Of a DNA stretch of 64,000 nucleotides, positions 7,802 to 16,923 are shown in pieces (the stretch's first letter is position 1; each line of letters opens with the position of its first letter). The notes under the pieces are model-generated. The model was not told the origin of the DNA. It saw only the letters and a program-made list of their open reading frames with translations, and ran no database searches. The stretch comes from Candidatus Gallionella acididurans. GTDB taxonomy: Bacteria > Pseudomonadota > Gammaproteobacteria > Burkholderiales > Gallionellaceae. The stretch is taken from assembly GCA_001577345.1 (NCBI GenBank), contig LSLI01000004.1:1-64000 (forward strand). The letters are read 5' to 3'. A program made the position numbers and the translations under genes.

Positions 7802-9106
7802 TCACACAACCACGCTTTCGCCCGAGTACAGCTGCTCGACCTCCTCGCGTTTGCGCACCAGGTGCATGACTTTACCCTCGACCATCACCTCGGCGGCGCG
7901 CGGCCTGGTGTTGTAATTGGAGCTCATGCTCATCCCGTATGCACCCGCGGAAAGCACAGCCAGCAAGGATTGCGGGGCGATTGACAGACTTCTGGCATGG
8001 CCGATGAAATCACCGGTTTCACAGATAGGTCCGACCACTTCGTATATTGAAGAGGTGCTTTTCTCGATTGCTCCCTCCCCCGCATGCGGGGGAGGGTTGG
8101 GGAGAGGGGCGGCATGGTTCTCAAGCCTGACCGGCACTATGTTGTGGAAGGCATCGTACAGGGCGGGACGCATCAAGTCGTTCATCGCCGCATCCACAAT
8201 GGCAAAATTCTTCTCTTCACCATGCTTGAGGTATTCCACCCGGGTCAGTAAAACGCCCGCATTGCCGACCAGAATGCGCCCGGGCTCGAGGATCAGTTTT
8301 TCGCCGCGTCCGCGCAGCGCGGCCAGCAGCTCGGCCACATAATCGCCAATTGCCGGGGGTGTTTCATCGTCATAGCAGATGCCCAGCCCCCCGCCCAGAT
8401 CGAGATGTTCCAGATGAATACCCTCGGCGGCCAATACGTCAACCAGCGCCAATATCTTCTTCGCTGCGGCGATGAACGGGCTGGTTTCGGTGAGTTGCGA
8501 GCCGATGTGGCAGTCCATGCCGGTGATGCGCAGATGCGGCAGTTTCGCGGCTTTGCGGTATAACCCGACGGCTTCCGTATAAGCCACGCCGAATTTGTTC
8601 TGCTTCAGCCCGGTGGAGATATAAGGATGTGTTTTTGCATCCACATCCGGGTTCACGCGCAGGCTGACCGGGGCAACCTTGCCCATGCCCGCAGCCACCT
8701 GGTTCAAACGTTCCAGCTCTGCGGCGGACTCGACGTTGAAGCACAGAATATCCGCTTCCAGCGCCAGGCGTATTTCAGCCACGGTCTTGCCGACTCCCGA
8801 GAACACCACTTTTCGCGCATCGCCGCCCGCCGCCAGCACGCGCTTCAACTCTCCGCCGGACACGATGTCGAAACCCGCTCCCAGCCGCGCAAACACGTTC
8901 AGGATTGCCAGACTGGAATTGGCTTTTACCGCATAGCAAATCAGATGATCGCGTCCCTGCAGGGCGTTTGCGAACTGGAGAAAACTGTCAGTCAGGGCGG
9001 CACGTGAATACACATAGCAAGGCGTGCCGAACCGGGCCGCGATGTCCTCAAGCGGCACCTGCTCTGCATAAAGCTCGCCATTCTGGTAATGGAAATAATC
9101 GCTCAT
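7802..9106 (-). CDS. lysA: Diaminopimelate decarboxylase
   Basis: A 434-residue PLP enzyme catalysing the last step of lysine synthesis, meso-diaminopimelate to lysine. The PLP lysine is in CYAVKANS (K61). HIGSQ, DLGGGLGICYDDE and LEPGR follow, with CETGDF in the C-terminal barrel that supplies the second active-site cysteine. The ATG at 9106 overlaps the TGA of the upstream lipoprotein gene (ATGA), fixing the start and arguing for an lptM-lysA operon; the longer track ORF is rejected. A segment of about 20 residues (APLPNPPPHAGEGAIE), encoded by a palindromic repeat, interrupts the C-terminal domain between VPVRLE and IYEVVGPICETGDF without breaking the frame. Confidence 0.95.
   Translation of the reverse strand: MSDYFHYQNGELYAEQVPLEDIAARFGTPCYVYSRAALTDSFLQFANALQGRDHLICYAVKANSSLAILNVFARLGAGFDIVSGGELKRVLAAGGDARKVVFSGVGKTVAEIRLALEADILCFNVESAAELERLNQVAAGMGKVAPVSLRVNPDVDAKTHPYISTGLKQNKFGVAYTEAVGLYRKAAKLPHLRITGMDCHIGSQLTETSPFIAAAKKILALVDVLAAEGIHLEHLDLGGGLGICYDDETPPAIGDYVAELLAALRGRGEKLILEPGRILVGNAGVLLTRVEYLKHGEEKNFAIVDAAMNDLMRPALYDAFHNIVPVRLENHAAPLPNPPPHAGEGAIEKSTSSIYEVVGPICETGDFIGHARSLSIAPQSLLAVLSAGAYGMSMSSNYNTRPRAAEVMVEGKVMHLVRKREEVEQLYSGESVVV
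8071..8110. repeat. GC-rich CTCTCCCC-family palindrome inside lysA
   Basis: A perfect 24-bp palindrome (CCCTCCCCCGCATGCGGGGGAGGG, 8073-8096) is followed by GTTGGGGAGAGGGG. On the minus strand it has the same order as the rnb copy. It encodes PLPNPPPHAGEG in frame. Confidence 0.9.
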
Positions 9107-9330
9107 GGCTGTTTGGCCGGCGTGCCAGGGTTTTGCGCATCGGGTACAGGCTGGCTTGTTGCCGAAACCTGTGATGCCGCAGCCTGGGAAGCCGCAGCTT
9201 GGGCTGCTGCAGCCTGGGATGCCGCAAGCTGCGATGGTGACAGCATGAGCGGGGCTTTGTGCCCGCAGCCCTGCAACATTAATATTGCAGTGACGGCCAT
9301 GAGTTTGGCCGGAATATTGGAATCGAACAT
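9103..9330 (-). CDS. lptM: LptM-like small lipoprotein
   Basis: A 75-residue protein with a lipobox (LMLQGC, Cys22) followed by GHKAPLML, the LptM/YifL signature usually written GCGxKGPL. LptM helps mature the LptDE lipopolysaccharide export complex in the outer membrane. The C-terminal half is an unusual low-complexity tract of Ala-Ala-Ser-Gln repeats (AAASQAAASQ). GAGGTG lies about 6 bases before the ATG at 9330. The neighbouring lysA is the partner normally found next to lptM, and the stop/start overlap by ATGA indicates coupling. Confidence 0.8.
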   Translation of the reverse strand: MFDSNIPAKLMAVTAILMLQGCGHKAPLMLSPSQLAASQAAAAQAAASQAAASQVSATSQPVPDAQNPGTPAKQP

Positions 9331-9442
9331 GATTGCACCTCGGGTAATTTGGCAAGCCGATTATATAGGCTGGCCATGGCCGAAAGCCACCAGGGATCAA
9401 ATCGGATCCTGTTGGCATACGGGTGGACGACAAACAATATTT

Positions 9443-10174
9443 CTACAGCGCAATAGCCTTGAGCTCGCTGCGCAAGCGCGCATAATCGGGGCACACGCTT
9501 TCCACCAGGCGCCAGAACGCTGCCGAATGATTCAGCTCGCGCAGATGGGCCAGCTCATGCGCCACCACGTAGTCGATCAGGCGCAGCGGCAATTTGATCA
9601 GCTGCACATTCAGCCGGACAGTACCTTCGGCCGTACAGCTTCCCCATTGTGATCTGGCCGCAGTAAGCTTGATCGCGGATGGCGCGACATTCAACAGGCG
9701 CGCGTAAATCCCGGCGCGTTGCTCAAACAGCCGTTGCGCCTCTTCCCGGTACCAGGAGGACACTTTTTGCTCTATGGATGCTACATCCCCGACACCATCA
9801 ACGAACACCCACAACTCGTTCCCGCGCCGTTCCAGCGGCGAGACGAACAGACTCTGCAACACGCGCAACACCAGCACTTCACCCAGGTAATCTATCGTCC
9901 CACCATCCCGCCACAGAATTTCTACCGGTGCCCGCGCTTGCCATCCTTCCAGTTTTTCGACTACCCATCCAGCCTTGTCCTGCAACACGCTGTGCAGCCA
10001 TTTTTCAGATGCGCGCAGCGGCATGCTCACAGTCAGGCCGCGGTCATCGATGCGCAGGCCGATACTGCGGCGCTTGCCGCTGCGCTTCAGGGTATAGGTG
10101 ATGTGCTTGCCGGAGAGTGTTGCGGCACGCTGTTCAACGCCGGGGATTGGCGGATTGCGCAATCGGTTGAACAT
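9443..10174 (-). CDS. YgjP-like zinc metallopeptidase (DUF45/M48-related)
   Basis: A 243-residue protein carrying the zinc motif HELAHLRELNHSAAFW near its C-terminus and SQWGSCTAEGTVRLN before it, both diagnostic of the YgjP/SprT-like DUF45 family. It has no signal peptide, so it should be cytoplasmic. The substrate is unknown. The ATG at 10174 shares its A with the plsC stop (TGATG), so translation is coupled. The track extension to 10321 runs into plsC and is rejected. It closes the gmhB-plsC-ygjP group. Confidence 0.85.
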   Translation of the reverse strand: MFNRLRNPPIPGVEQRAATLSGKHITYTLKRSGKRRSIGLRIDDRGLTVSMPLRASEKWLHSVLQDKAGWVVEKLEGWQARAPVEILWRDGGTIDYLGEVLVLRVLQSLFVSPLERRGNELWVFVDGVGDVASIEQKVSSWYREEAQRLFEQRAGIYARLLNVAPSAIKLTAARSQWGSCTAEGTVRLNVQLIKLPLRLIDYVVAHELAHLRELNHSAAFWRLVESVCPDYARLRSELKAIAL

Positions 10175-10881
10175 CAATGTTCCAAATTCTGGATTTCCTG
10201 CTCGATCCATGCCTCGACGCGCGCATTGATCTGTTCCGCCTTCAATCCCTTGGTCTCGATAGGCGCACCGATACTCATCGTGATCAGGCCGGGATGTTTG
10301 CTGAACGCGTTGCGGCCCCACAGTCGACCTGCATTATGCGCCACCGGAATCACCGGCACGCCGCTGCTGGCGGCGAGCAGCGCACCGCCGATCTTGTATT
10401 TGCCGCGCTGGCCAAACGGAATGCGCGTGCCTTCGGGAAAGATCACGACGCAAAAACCCTGTGCCAGGCGTTCTTTTCCCTGCCTCAGCAACTGCTTCAT
10501 TGCGCCGGTCCCATCGCTGCGCTTGATCGCGATGGGACTGGTCAGCGCCAGCGCCCAGCCGAAAAAAGGAATCCACAACAGCTCGCGCTTCAACACCCAG
10601 ACCTGCGGCGGAAAGACCACCTGCAACGCCAGCGTCTCCCATGCCGACTGGTGCTTGCACAATATGACGCATGGCTGTTTGGGCAAATTCTCAATGCCCT
10701 TGACCTCATGGCGTATGCCGCATACCGCATGCAATATCGGCAGCATCATTTTTGCCCACAGCGAGATAAAGCGGTAGCGCGTCAGCCGGCCAAACGGAAA
10801 AGACAATAGCGCCAGTGCCGAAAAAACCGGCGTGATGATGATTTGCAGCAGCAAAAAAACCAGTGAGCGTATCAAAAGCAT
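10174..10881 (-). CDS. plsC: 1-acyl-sn-glycerol-3-phosphate acyltransferase
   Basis: A 235-residue inner-membrane enzyme that acylates lysophosphatidate to phosphatidate for phospholipid synthesis. Hydrophobic N-terminal helices are followed by the acyltransferase motifs: KHQSAWET (HX4E here rather than the common HX4D), FPEGTR and VPVIPVAHN. The Glu variant occurs in other proteobacterial PlsC proteins, so activity is expected. Translation is coupled to the downstream metallopeptidase. gmhB lies 36 bp upstream in the same direction, consistent with one envelope-biogenesis operon. Confidence 0.92.
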   Translation of the reverse strand: MLLIRSLVFLLLQIIITPVFSALALLSFPFGRLTRYRFISLWAKMMLPILHAVCGIRHEVKGIENLPKQPCVILCKHQSAWETLALQVVFPPQVWVLKRELLWIPFFGWALALTSPIAIKRSDGTGAMKQLLRQGKERLAQGFCVVIFPEGTRIPFGQRGKYKIGGALLAASSGVPVIPVAHNAGRLWGRNAFSKHPGLITMSIGAPIETKGLKAEQINARVEAWIEQEIQNLEH

Positions 10882-10917
10882 ATCAATTCATATTGCGGGG
10901 ACGGTTAATCATTTGTG

Positions 10918-11448
10918 CTACACCAATTCCGCGGCCAGGGCCGACAGGCTCGCAAACACTTGCGTGCCTTCCGGCAAGCCGCCGGCCGCCTGGGTCTTGA
11001 ATCCCTTGCCGGTCAGGACCAGATAGGGTTGCGCGCCCATCGTTGCGGCCGATTGCAAGTCGCGCAACGAATCGCCCACCGATGGGACTCCGGCAAGGCC
11101 GATGTTATAACGCGCCGCGATCTCCTCCAGCATGCCCGTCTTGGGCTTGCGGCACAGGCAATGACTATCGGCGGTGTGCGGGCAATAAAACACCGCATCG
11201 ATACGCGCGCCGACCAACGCGCAGGCCTTGTGCATCTTGTCGTGTATCGCGTTCAGCATCGGCATGTCGAACAGGCCGCGCCCGATGCCGGACTGATTGG
11301 TCGCCACCACCGCCCGGTACCCGGCCTGGTTCAAGCGAGCTATCGCTTCCAGGCTGCCCGGTATGGGCTTCCATTCTTCCGGGTTCTTGATAAACTGGTC
11401 CGAATCAAAGTTGATCACGCCGTCGCGGTCGAGAATGATAAGTTGCAT
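10918..11448 (-). CDS. gmhB: D-glycero-beta-D-manno-heptose-1,7-bisphosphate 7-phosphatase
   Basis: A 176-residue HAD phosphatase that removes the 7-phosphate in ADP-heptose synthesis for the lipopolysaccharide inner core. The nucleophile motif LDRDGVIN is at residues 6-13, ATNQSGIGRG gives motif II, and CPHTADSHCLCRKP is the zinc loop that separates GmhB from other HAD phosphatases. GDSLRDL is motif IV. Its length matches the family. It lies 21 bp downstream of glyS and upstream of plsC, all on the minus strand. Confidence 0.93.
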   Translation of the reverse strand: MQLIILDRDGVINFDSDQFIKNPEEWKPIPGSLEAIARLNQAGYRAVVATNQSGIGRGLFDMPMLNAIHDKMHKACALVGARIDAVFYCPHTADSHCLCRKPKTGMLEEIAARYNIGLAGVPSVGDSLRDLQSAATMGAQPYLVLTGKGFKTQAAGGLPEGTQVFASLSALAAELV

Positions 11449-11469
11449 GGCTGATTTATCCCGAGGTCT

Positions 11470-13791
11470 CTAGGTTGCCAGTTTGGAAATGTCGGCGACG
11501 CGGTTCATCGCCTGGTACAACTGCGCCAACAATGCGAGGCGGTTGGTGCGCAATGCCGCATCTTCGGCGTTCACCATCACGCTGTCGAAAAACGCATCCA
11601 CCGGCGCGCGCAACGCGGCCAGAGCTTGCAAAGATGCGGTGTAGTCGCCTGCCGTGAATGCCGCATCGGCCTTGGGTGCGATCTGGAGCAATGCCTGATG
11701 CAGGGTCTGCTCGGCGGGTTCTTGCAGCAGCTTGCTATTTACTGCATCAACTTTCTCCCCCATTCCTTCCTTCTTGAGGATGTTGCCAACGCGTTTGTTG
11801 GCAGCGGCCAGTGCAGCGGCTTCGGGTAAAGCAGCGAAGGCACGCACGGCATCAAGGCGTTTAGGTACTTCGTTTAGCAATTGGGGGCGTAAAGACAGTA
11901 CCGAATCCACCTCTAGCGCATTAAAGCCCTGTTCGCGTAATAAACCGGAAAATCGGTCAAAAATAAACTGCTGCAAATCTTTATGCCAATTATTTACAAA
12001 AGCTAGAGTCGAAGTCTCGATACTAATTTCTTTGACTTTTGCTTCTTCGCTTGCATGCCTCAAAACTTTTTCTAAAAGATCACTGGCAGCCCTATCTGCC
12101 AAGCCGGGATCTTCCAGCATGGTTTGGGCATTTTTAATCAACTTATCCAATGCCAGAGAAATATCGCATTCAGTCAAAATTCTAATTACGCCCAATGCTT
12201 GGCGGCGTAAAGCGAATGGGTCTTTATCCCCAGTCGGTTTTTCGCCAATTCCAAACATTCCAACCAGTATTTCAAATTTATCTGCTAGAGCAACGGCGAT
12301 GCCAACCTGGTTTCGTGGCAATGAATCCCCCGCGAACCGAGGTTTGTAATGATCTTCAATGGCGAAGGGTATATCCTCAGAAAAATATTTTTCGTAATAG
12401 GATTTCTGTGGGAAAACGCTAGGTATGCTTGCGAAATACTCCATGTCATGTTGTGCGTAGTATCGTCCCATGATGCCTTGCAATTCCGGGAATTCGCCTA
12501 CCATGGCAGTGAGCAAGTCAGCCTTTGCGAGACCAGCAGCCAGCCCTGCTTGTTTCCCTAGAAGCTCTCCGCCCAGCCAATTACCAATTACCTGTGCTCC
12601 TTCACTGACTCTTACAACCCGACTGAGCATGTCATTGGCAACCCCAAGTTTATTGTGATACACAACCTTGGCAAAGCTGGGGAGACGAGAACCGAGAGCT
12701 TTCTTGCGATCCTGGTCGTAAAAGAATTTCGCATCGGCCAAGCGCGGGCGCACCACGCGCTCATTGCCGCCGATCACCAGGCTTGGATCATCCGGATTGA
12801 TGTTGGACACGATCAAAAATTTGTTGGTGAGTTTTCCATTGCTATCCAGCAGCGGAAAATATTTCTGGTTGGCCTTCATCGTCAGGATCAGGCATTCCTG
12901 CGGCACTTCCAGATATTCGGACTCAAACTTGCCGACCAGCACATTGGGTCGCTCGACCAGCGCGGTCACTTCGTCCAGCAGCGCATCGTCCTCAATCGGC
13001 TTAACTCCACCGCCTACTTTTGCAGCGGCCTCCGCCAACTGGCGCACAATCTCGGCACGACGTTTTTCAAAACTTGGAATTATTGCACCTTCGTTTTCCA
13101 TCTGCGTTTCGTAGCTGTCGGCACTGCGGATTTCCAGCGCCTCACTGGCCGCTTCGAAGCGATGGCCTTGGGTAATTCGCCCCGCAGCTAAACCAAGCAC
13201 TTCTACCGGCCCTGTTACACTCTGCACCACATCATTGCCGTGCAAAACCACCAGCCGATGCGCTGGTCGGACGAACTGCACACTGCTCCAACCGTCGGCG
13301 AGTTGATACGTCATCACCTTGGGGATGGGTAACTTAGCAATAACCTGAGAAAGCGTCATTTGGAGGCCAATCCCCAATGAAAGTCCTGCTGCAACATCGG
13401 TGTGAAAAAGCGACTCTGTTTTGCCATCGCTCTCTCGCGAAATACGCTCTCCCCAAACCGACCGATCGATCGACAAAGGATCTTCATAACCAAGACTCTG
13501 GAGCTTTTTAATTAACGCTGGGGTTGGATTGTTGTTTGAGTCCATCGCCACAGACACGGGCATTAATTTAATTTTTTTCGGTTTCTGGGCGCCCTCTGAC
13601 ATAACATTGGTGATATGCGCGGCCAATCGTCGCGGTGAAGCAAAAGTAGTTAGCTTCGCTCCATCATCAAGGCAATATGCATTTTGAATTCCTGTGAACA
13701 ACAACTCTCCGAACGCCTCGCCCAGTTTTTTCAGCGCTTTCGGTGGCAGTTCTTCGACGAACAGTTCAACCAATAAATTTTGACTGGTCAT
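11470..13791 (-). CDS. glyS: Glycyl-tRNA synthetase beta subunit
   Basis: A 773-residue beta chain of the heterotetrameric enzyme that charges tRNA-Gly; it begins LLVELFVEELPPKALKKLG, the family signature. MKANQKYFPLLDSNGKLTNKF in the body and the C-terminal anticodon-binding domain (FFDSVMVNAEDAALRTNRL) complete it. It follows glyQ at 156 bp, with a palindromic element between them. Base composition looks patchy: parts of roughly 11.93-12.70 kb and 13.33-13.72 kb (+ coordinates) are visibly AT-richer, with different codon choice from the gene ends. The product is intact. Confidence 0.96.
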   Translation of the reverse strand: MTSQNLLVELFVEELPPKALKKLGEAFGELLFTGIQNAYCLDDGAKLTTFASPRRLAAHITNVMSEGAQKPKKIKLMPVSVAMDSNNNPTPALIKKLQSLGYEDPLSIDRSVWGERISRESDGKTESLFHTDVAAGLSLGIGLQMTLSQVIAKLPIPKVMTYQLADGWSSVQFVRPAHRLVVLHGNDVVQSVTGPVEVLGLAAGRITQGHRFEAASEALEIRSADSYETQMENEGAIIPSFEKRRAEIVRQLAEAAAKVGGGVKPIEDDALLDEVTALVERPNVLVGKFESEYLEVPQECLILTMKANQKYFPLLDSNGKLTNKFLIVSNINPDDPSLVIGGNERVVRPRLADAKFFYDQDRKKALGSRLPSFAKVVYHNKLGVANDMLSRVVRVSEGAQVIGNWLGGELLGKQAGLAAGLAKADLLTAMVGEFPELQGIMGRYYAQHDMEYFASIPSVFPQKSYYEKYFSEDIPFAIEDHYKPRFAGDSLPRNQVGIAVALADKFEILVGMFGIGEKPTGDKDPFALRRQALGVIRILTECDISLALDKLIKNAQTMLEDPGLADRAASDLLEKVLRHASEEAKVKEISIETSTLAFVNNWHKDLQQFIFDRFSGLLREQGFNALEVDSVLSLRPQLLNEVPKRLDAVRAFAALPEAAALAAANKRVGNILKKEGMGEKVDAVNSKLLQEPAEQTLHQALLQIAPKADAAFTAGDYTASLQALAALRAPVDAFFDSVMVNAEDAALRTNRLALLAQLYQAMNRVADISKLAT

Positions 13792-13800
13792 GCTAAAACC

Positions 13801-13933
13801 CCGTCATTCCCGCGCAGGCGGGAATCCAGTTGATTGAACAATCCCCGCGTAGCGGGACAGAGAACCAAGACATTGTCCGCTTCGCGGAACGATTTCCTCG
13901 CTGGATTCCCGCCTGCGCGGGAATGACGGTATA
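13801..13933. repeat. Inverted-repeat element between glyQ and glyS
   Basis: CCGTCATTCCCGCGCAGGCG at the left end is matched by its reverse complement (CGCCTGCGCGGGAATGACGG) at the right end, giving near-perfect terminal repeats of about 29 bp. The interior has further hairpin arms (CCCCGCGTAGCGGG, TCCGCTTCGCGGA). It resembles the GTCATTCCCGC palindromic repeats common between proteobacterial genes. Confidence 0.85.
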
Positions 13934-13947
13934 AGTAGTTTTCATGT

Positions 13948-14868
13948 TCATGCTGCCGCTTTCTTTTCTATCTGCGCCAACACCTCATTCGCCCACTCGC
14001 GCGGAGCCATCGGAAAACCGAGACGCGCTCGGCTGTCGAAATAGCTTTTTGCAACGCTGCGCGCCAAGTTGCGGATACGGCCAATGTAAGCAGCGCGTTC
14101 GGTCACCGATATCGCGCCGCGCGCATCCAGCAGGTTGAAGGTGTGCGCGGCTTTCAGCACCTGCTCATACGCGGGCAGCGCGAGCTGCTGTTCCATCAGA
14201 TGCTTCGCCTGTTTCTCATGGCTGCCGAATGCGCCGAGCAAAAATTCCACATCGCTGTGCTCGAAGTTATAGGCAGATTGCTCGACCTCGTTCTGGTGAT
14301 ACACGTCGCGGTAAGTCACGCCCGCGGTCCAGGTCAGGTCGAACACGTTTTCCACGCCCTGCAGATACATCGCCAGCCGTTCCAGCCCGTAAGTGATCTC
14401 GCCGGTGATCGGCTTGCAGTCTATGCCGCCGACCTGCTGGAAGTAGGTGAATTGCGTGACTTCCATGCCGTTCAGCCACACTTCCCAGCCCAGGCCCCAG
14501 GCGCCCAGCGTGGGGTTTTCCCAGTCGTCTTCGACGAAGCGGACATCATTTTTTTTCAGATCGAAACCGAGCTCTTTCAGCGAGCCGAGATACAACTCCA
14601 GAATATTTGCCGGTGCGGGTTTCAGCACCACCTGGAACTGGTAGTAATGCTGCAGGCGGTTCGGGTTCTCGCCGTAGCGGCCGTCCTTGGGACGGCGCGA
14701 TGGTTGCACGTACGCGGCCTTCCAAGGTTCCGGGCCGAGCGCGCGCAAAAATGTCGCGGTATGCGAAGTACCCGCGCCGACCTCCATGTCGTAGGGTTGC
14801 AGCAAGGCGCAACCCTGTTTGTCCCAGTAATTCTGTAGTGTCAGGATGATTTGCTGAAAGGTAAGCAT
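13948..14868 (-). CDS. glyQ: Glycyl-tRNA synthetase alpha subunit
   Basis: A 306-residue catalytic chain of the alpha2beta2 glycyl-tRNA synthetase. It begins [20 protein letters not shown] and carries [17 protein letters not shown], the class II active-site loop, and [18 protein letters not shown]-type motifs. The length is normal. It lies first in a glyQ-glyS-gmhB-plsC-ygjP minus-strand series. About 220 bp of upstream sequence (14869-15088) probably holds its promoter, though I cannot pick out convincing boxes. Confidence 0.97.
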   Translation of the reverse strand: MLTFQQIILTLQNYWDKQGCALLQPYDMEVGAGTSHTATFLRALGPEPWKAAYVQPSRRPKDGRYGENPNRLQHYYQFQVVLKPAPANILELYLGSLKELGFDLKKNDVRFVEDDWENPTLGAWGLGWEVWLNGMEVTQFTYFQQVGGIDCKPITGEITYGLERLAMYLQGVENVFDLTWTAGVTYRDVYHQNEVEQSAYNFEHSDVEFLLGAFGSHEKQAKHLMEQQLALPAYEQVLKAAHTFNLLDARGAISVTERAAYIGRIRNLARSVAKSYFDSRARLGFPMAPREWANEVLAQIEKKAAA

Positions 14869-15088
14869 CGTGGGTCTTGTGCAATTGCAAACGCGCGCAT
14901 TTTACTGGTTTTCCGCTGTCGTCGCCTGCACAACCTTACCGCCATGGTGAAAATGGCGTTTTATAGCCCGCAGTATTCCATTCCTGTCTCTTGCGCATTT
15001 CTGCAACCGGAAAGATTTTCCATCCTGTCCTTGCGCCGGGGAAAGGCCGGGGAAAGAAAGCGAGCGGGATGGTTCCATCCGCGCCTTG

Positions 15089-15337
15089 TCACCCGGCTGA
15101 CCCTATCAATGCCAATTTATCCGGACGCTTGAGACTTTTTATTTGCAATTCCCGTTTCAGCGCAGCCGACCTGTCGGCGCAATTCTCCACGAACACCACC
15201 TCCACAGGGATACGCGTTTTCGTGTACTTAGCCGCCGTGCCCGCGTTATGCGCCGCCAGGCGTTTTGACAGGTCGTTGGTAATACCGGTGTAGAGCGTAT
15301 CGTCTGCACAGCGCAGGATGTAGCACGACCAGGTCAT
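15089..15337 (-). CDS. GIY-YIG nuclease-fold protein (YhbQ-like)
   Basis: An 82-residue single-domain protein with the GIY-YIG core CYILRCADDTLYTGITND, a conserved R in KRLAAHN and the KRELQIKSL helix carrying the catalytic Glu. Stand-alone proteins of this UPF0213/YhbQ type have been linked to nucleic acid processing, but the role is unsettled. The ATG at 15337 overlaps the lnt stop codon (ATGA), so it is cotranslated with lnt. The longer track ORF to 15619 is an lnt shadow. Confidence 0.85.
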   Translation of the reverse strand: MTWSCYILRCADDTLYTGITNDLSKRLAAHNAGTAAKYTKTRIPVEVVFVENCADRSAALKRELQIKSLKRPDKLALIGSAG

Positions 15338-16923
15338 CGTCTTGCCGCGACCCATGATCCCGCCAGCATCAATGCGATCAACACCAGCACTGCGGCATTC
15401 CCCCAGCGCACATAGGGCGTGGTGCCCTGATAGCCCTGAGCCATGCCGAGCAGGACAGCTTCCCGGTGCTGCGGCAACTGTTGCAACACCCTGCCATACG
15501 GGCCGATGATGGAAGTCACACCGGTGTTGGTGGCGCGCAACATCATGCGGCCGGTTTCCAGCGCGCGCATTTGCGAAATCTGGTTGTGCTGCGCGGCTGC
15601 CTGGGAATGTCCATACCATGCATCGTTGGTAACATTTACCAGCAGGGTGGCCTGTGGCAGGGCGCGGATGATTTCTTCGCCGAACGCATCTTCGTAACAG
15701 ATATTGACCGCGACATGCTGTCCGATGATATCAAGCGGCGCCTGCAACCGACCCCCGCTCGTCAGGTCACCCATAGGGATGTCCAGCACCCCGTTGATGA
15801 ACCAGCCGAGCACTGGCCGCAGCGGGATAAATTCTCCCAGTGGGACCAGATGCTGCTTGCGGTAATGCTGTTCGGCATCAGTTCCCAGTGTGAACACGCT
15901 GTTGTAATAATTTCCGTTGTCCCGCTCGAACACCCCGATCAGCGCGTCGCCATTATTTTGTATGGCGTGATCGCGCAAACGCTGCACATAATTTTCCGGC
16001 ACGTCACGGCGCAGCAATGGCAACGCGGTCTCCGGCAGCACGATAAGGCGCGCCGGACTTTGCGTAACCAGCCGCCGGTAAGTTTCCAGCGTGCCCGCCA
16101 CCGCATCTTCGTGAAACTTCAGGCTCTCTGCTATATTGCCTTGTACCAGTGCCACCGTGAACGGCTCGCCATGCGGCTGCGTCCATGCGACCGTGCGCAG
16201 CAGCGCGCCGCCCAACCACAGCAAAGCCAGTATCAACAATGCCGAACGGACACCTCGAGAAACCGTTGCGAGTGAGCCGATAGCAAGGCGCGCGGAACGC
16301 AGCGACCAAGACATATCATTTGGATAGGCGCCGGAGCGAGTACTGTGCAACGCAGCTATCGGCTCACGCAGTAGGTTTATCGAGATGTACGCCAGCAGCC
16401 CCGCGCTGATCGCCGCCACCAGCGAAACACCATATACGCCCAGGATGGGCGCATAGCCTGCCAGCGGACTGTCGCTGTGCGCATAGCCCAGGGTCAGCCA
16501 TGGGAATCCGGTGAATATCATGCCGCGCAACCACTCGACCGACACCCATGCCGCGGGCATCACCAGCACCATGCGCAGGGCATTCGCAGCGGGAATGCGT
16601 GCCTGGAGATAACCGGCCAATGCCGTGAACAGGGCGAGGAATGCGCAGAACAGCATGGTGGCCGGCAGAGCGAGCAGCATAGCCATGTCACCGTAATCAT
16701 GCAGCGCGACATAGATCCAGCTTATGCCCGCGCCAAACAGACCCAGACCAAAAGCAAAGCCCAGATGTGCCGCGCCACGGGGCGTGTCCGCGCGCTGCCA
16801 AAGGGCAAACAGGATCGCGAGTGCCAGTACCGGTATCGGGTAAATCCCGAACGGAGCAAAACCGAACAGGCAGGCCGAACCGGCAAGCAATGCCCATCCA
16901 TATTTGTTTTTCAATAAGTCCAT
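15334..16923 (-). CDS. lnt: Apolipoprotein N-acyltransferase
   Basis: A 529-residue inner-membrane enzyme adding the third acyl chain to lipoproteins. About six N-terminal membrane helices precede a nitrilase-like periplasmic domain with the catalytic triad in LPETALP (Glu), HYRKQHLVPLGEF (Lys) and NICYEDAF (Cys). The start is MDLLKNKYG at 16923, or MDSR at 16935; neither has a strong ribosome-binding site. A stretch of about 40 residues (HSTRSGAYPNDMSWSLRS and flanks) between the two domains is encoded by a 131-bp inverted-repeat element and keeps the frame. Its usual neighbour corC is 4 kb away in this genome. Confidence 0.94.
   Translation of the reverse strand: MDLLKNKYGWALLAGSACLFGFAPFGIYPIPVLALAILFALWQRADTPRGAAHLGFAFGLGLFGAGISWIYVALHDYGDMAMLLALPATMLFCAFLALFTALAGYLQARIPAANALRMVLVMPAAWVSVEWLRGMIFTGFPWLTLGYAHSDSPLAGYAPILGVYGVSLVAAISAGLLAYISINLLREPIAALHSTRSGAYPNDMSWSLRSARLAIGSLATVSRGVRSALLILALLWLGGALLRTVAWTQPHGEPFTVALVQGNIAESLKFHEDAVAGTLETYRRLVTQSPARLIVLPETALPLLRRDVPENYVQRLRDHAIQNNGDALIGVFERDNGNYYNSVFTLGTDAEQHYRKQHLVPLGEFIPLRPVLGWFINGVLDIPMGDLTSGGRLQAPLDIIGQHVAVNICYEDAFGEEIIRALPQATLLVNVTNDAWYGHSQAAAQHNQISQMRALETGRMMLRATNTGVTSIIGPYGRVLQQLPQHREAVLLGMAQGYQGTTPYVRWGNAAVLVLIALMLAGSWVAARR
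16254..16384. repeat. Inverted-repeat element inserted in frame in lnt
   Basis: Imperfect 30-bp terminal inverted repeats share CTCGA, AAACC and a perfect 13-bp core GTGAGCCGATAGC (16272-16284) / GCTATCGGCTCAC (16355-16367). About 70 bp lie between them. This is a MITE-like layout inside a coding region. Confidence 0.75.
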
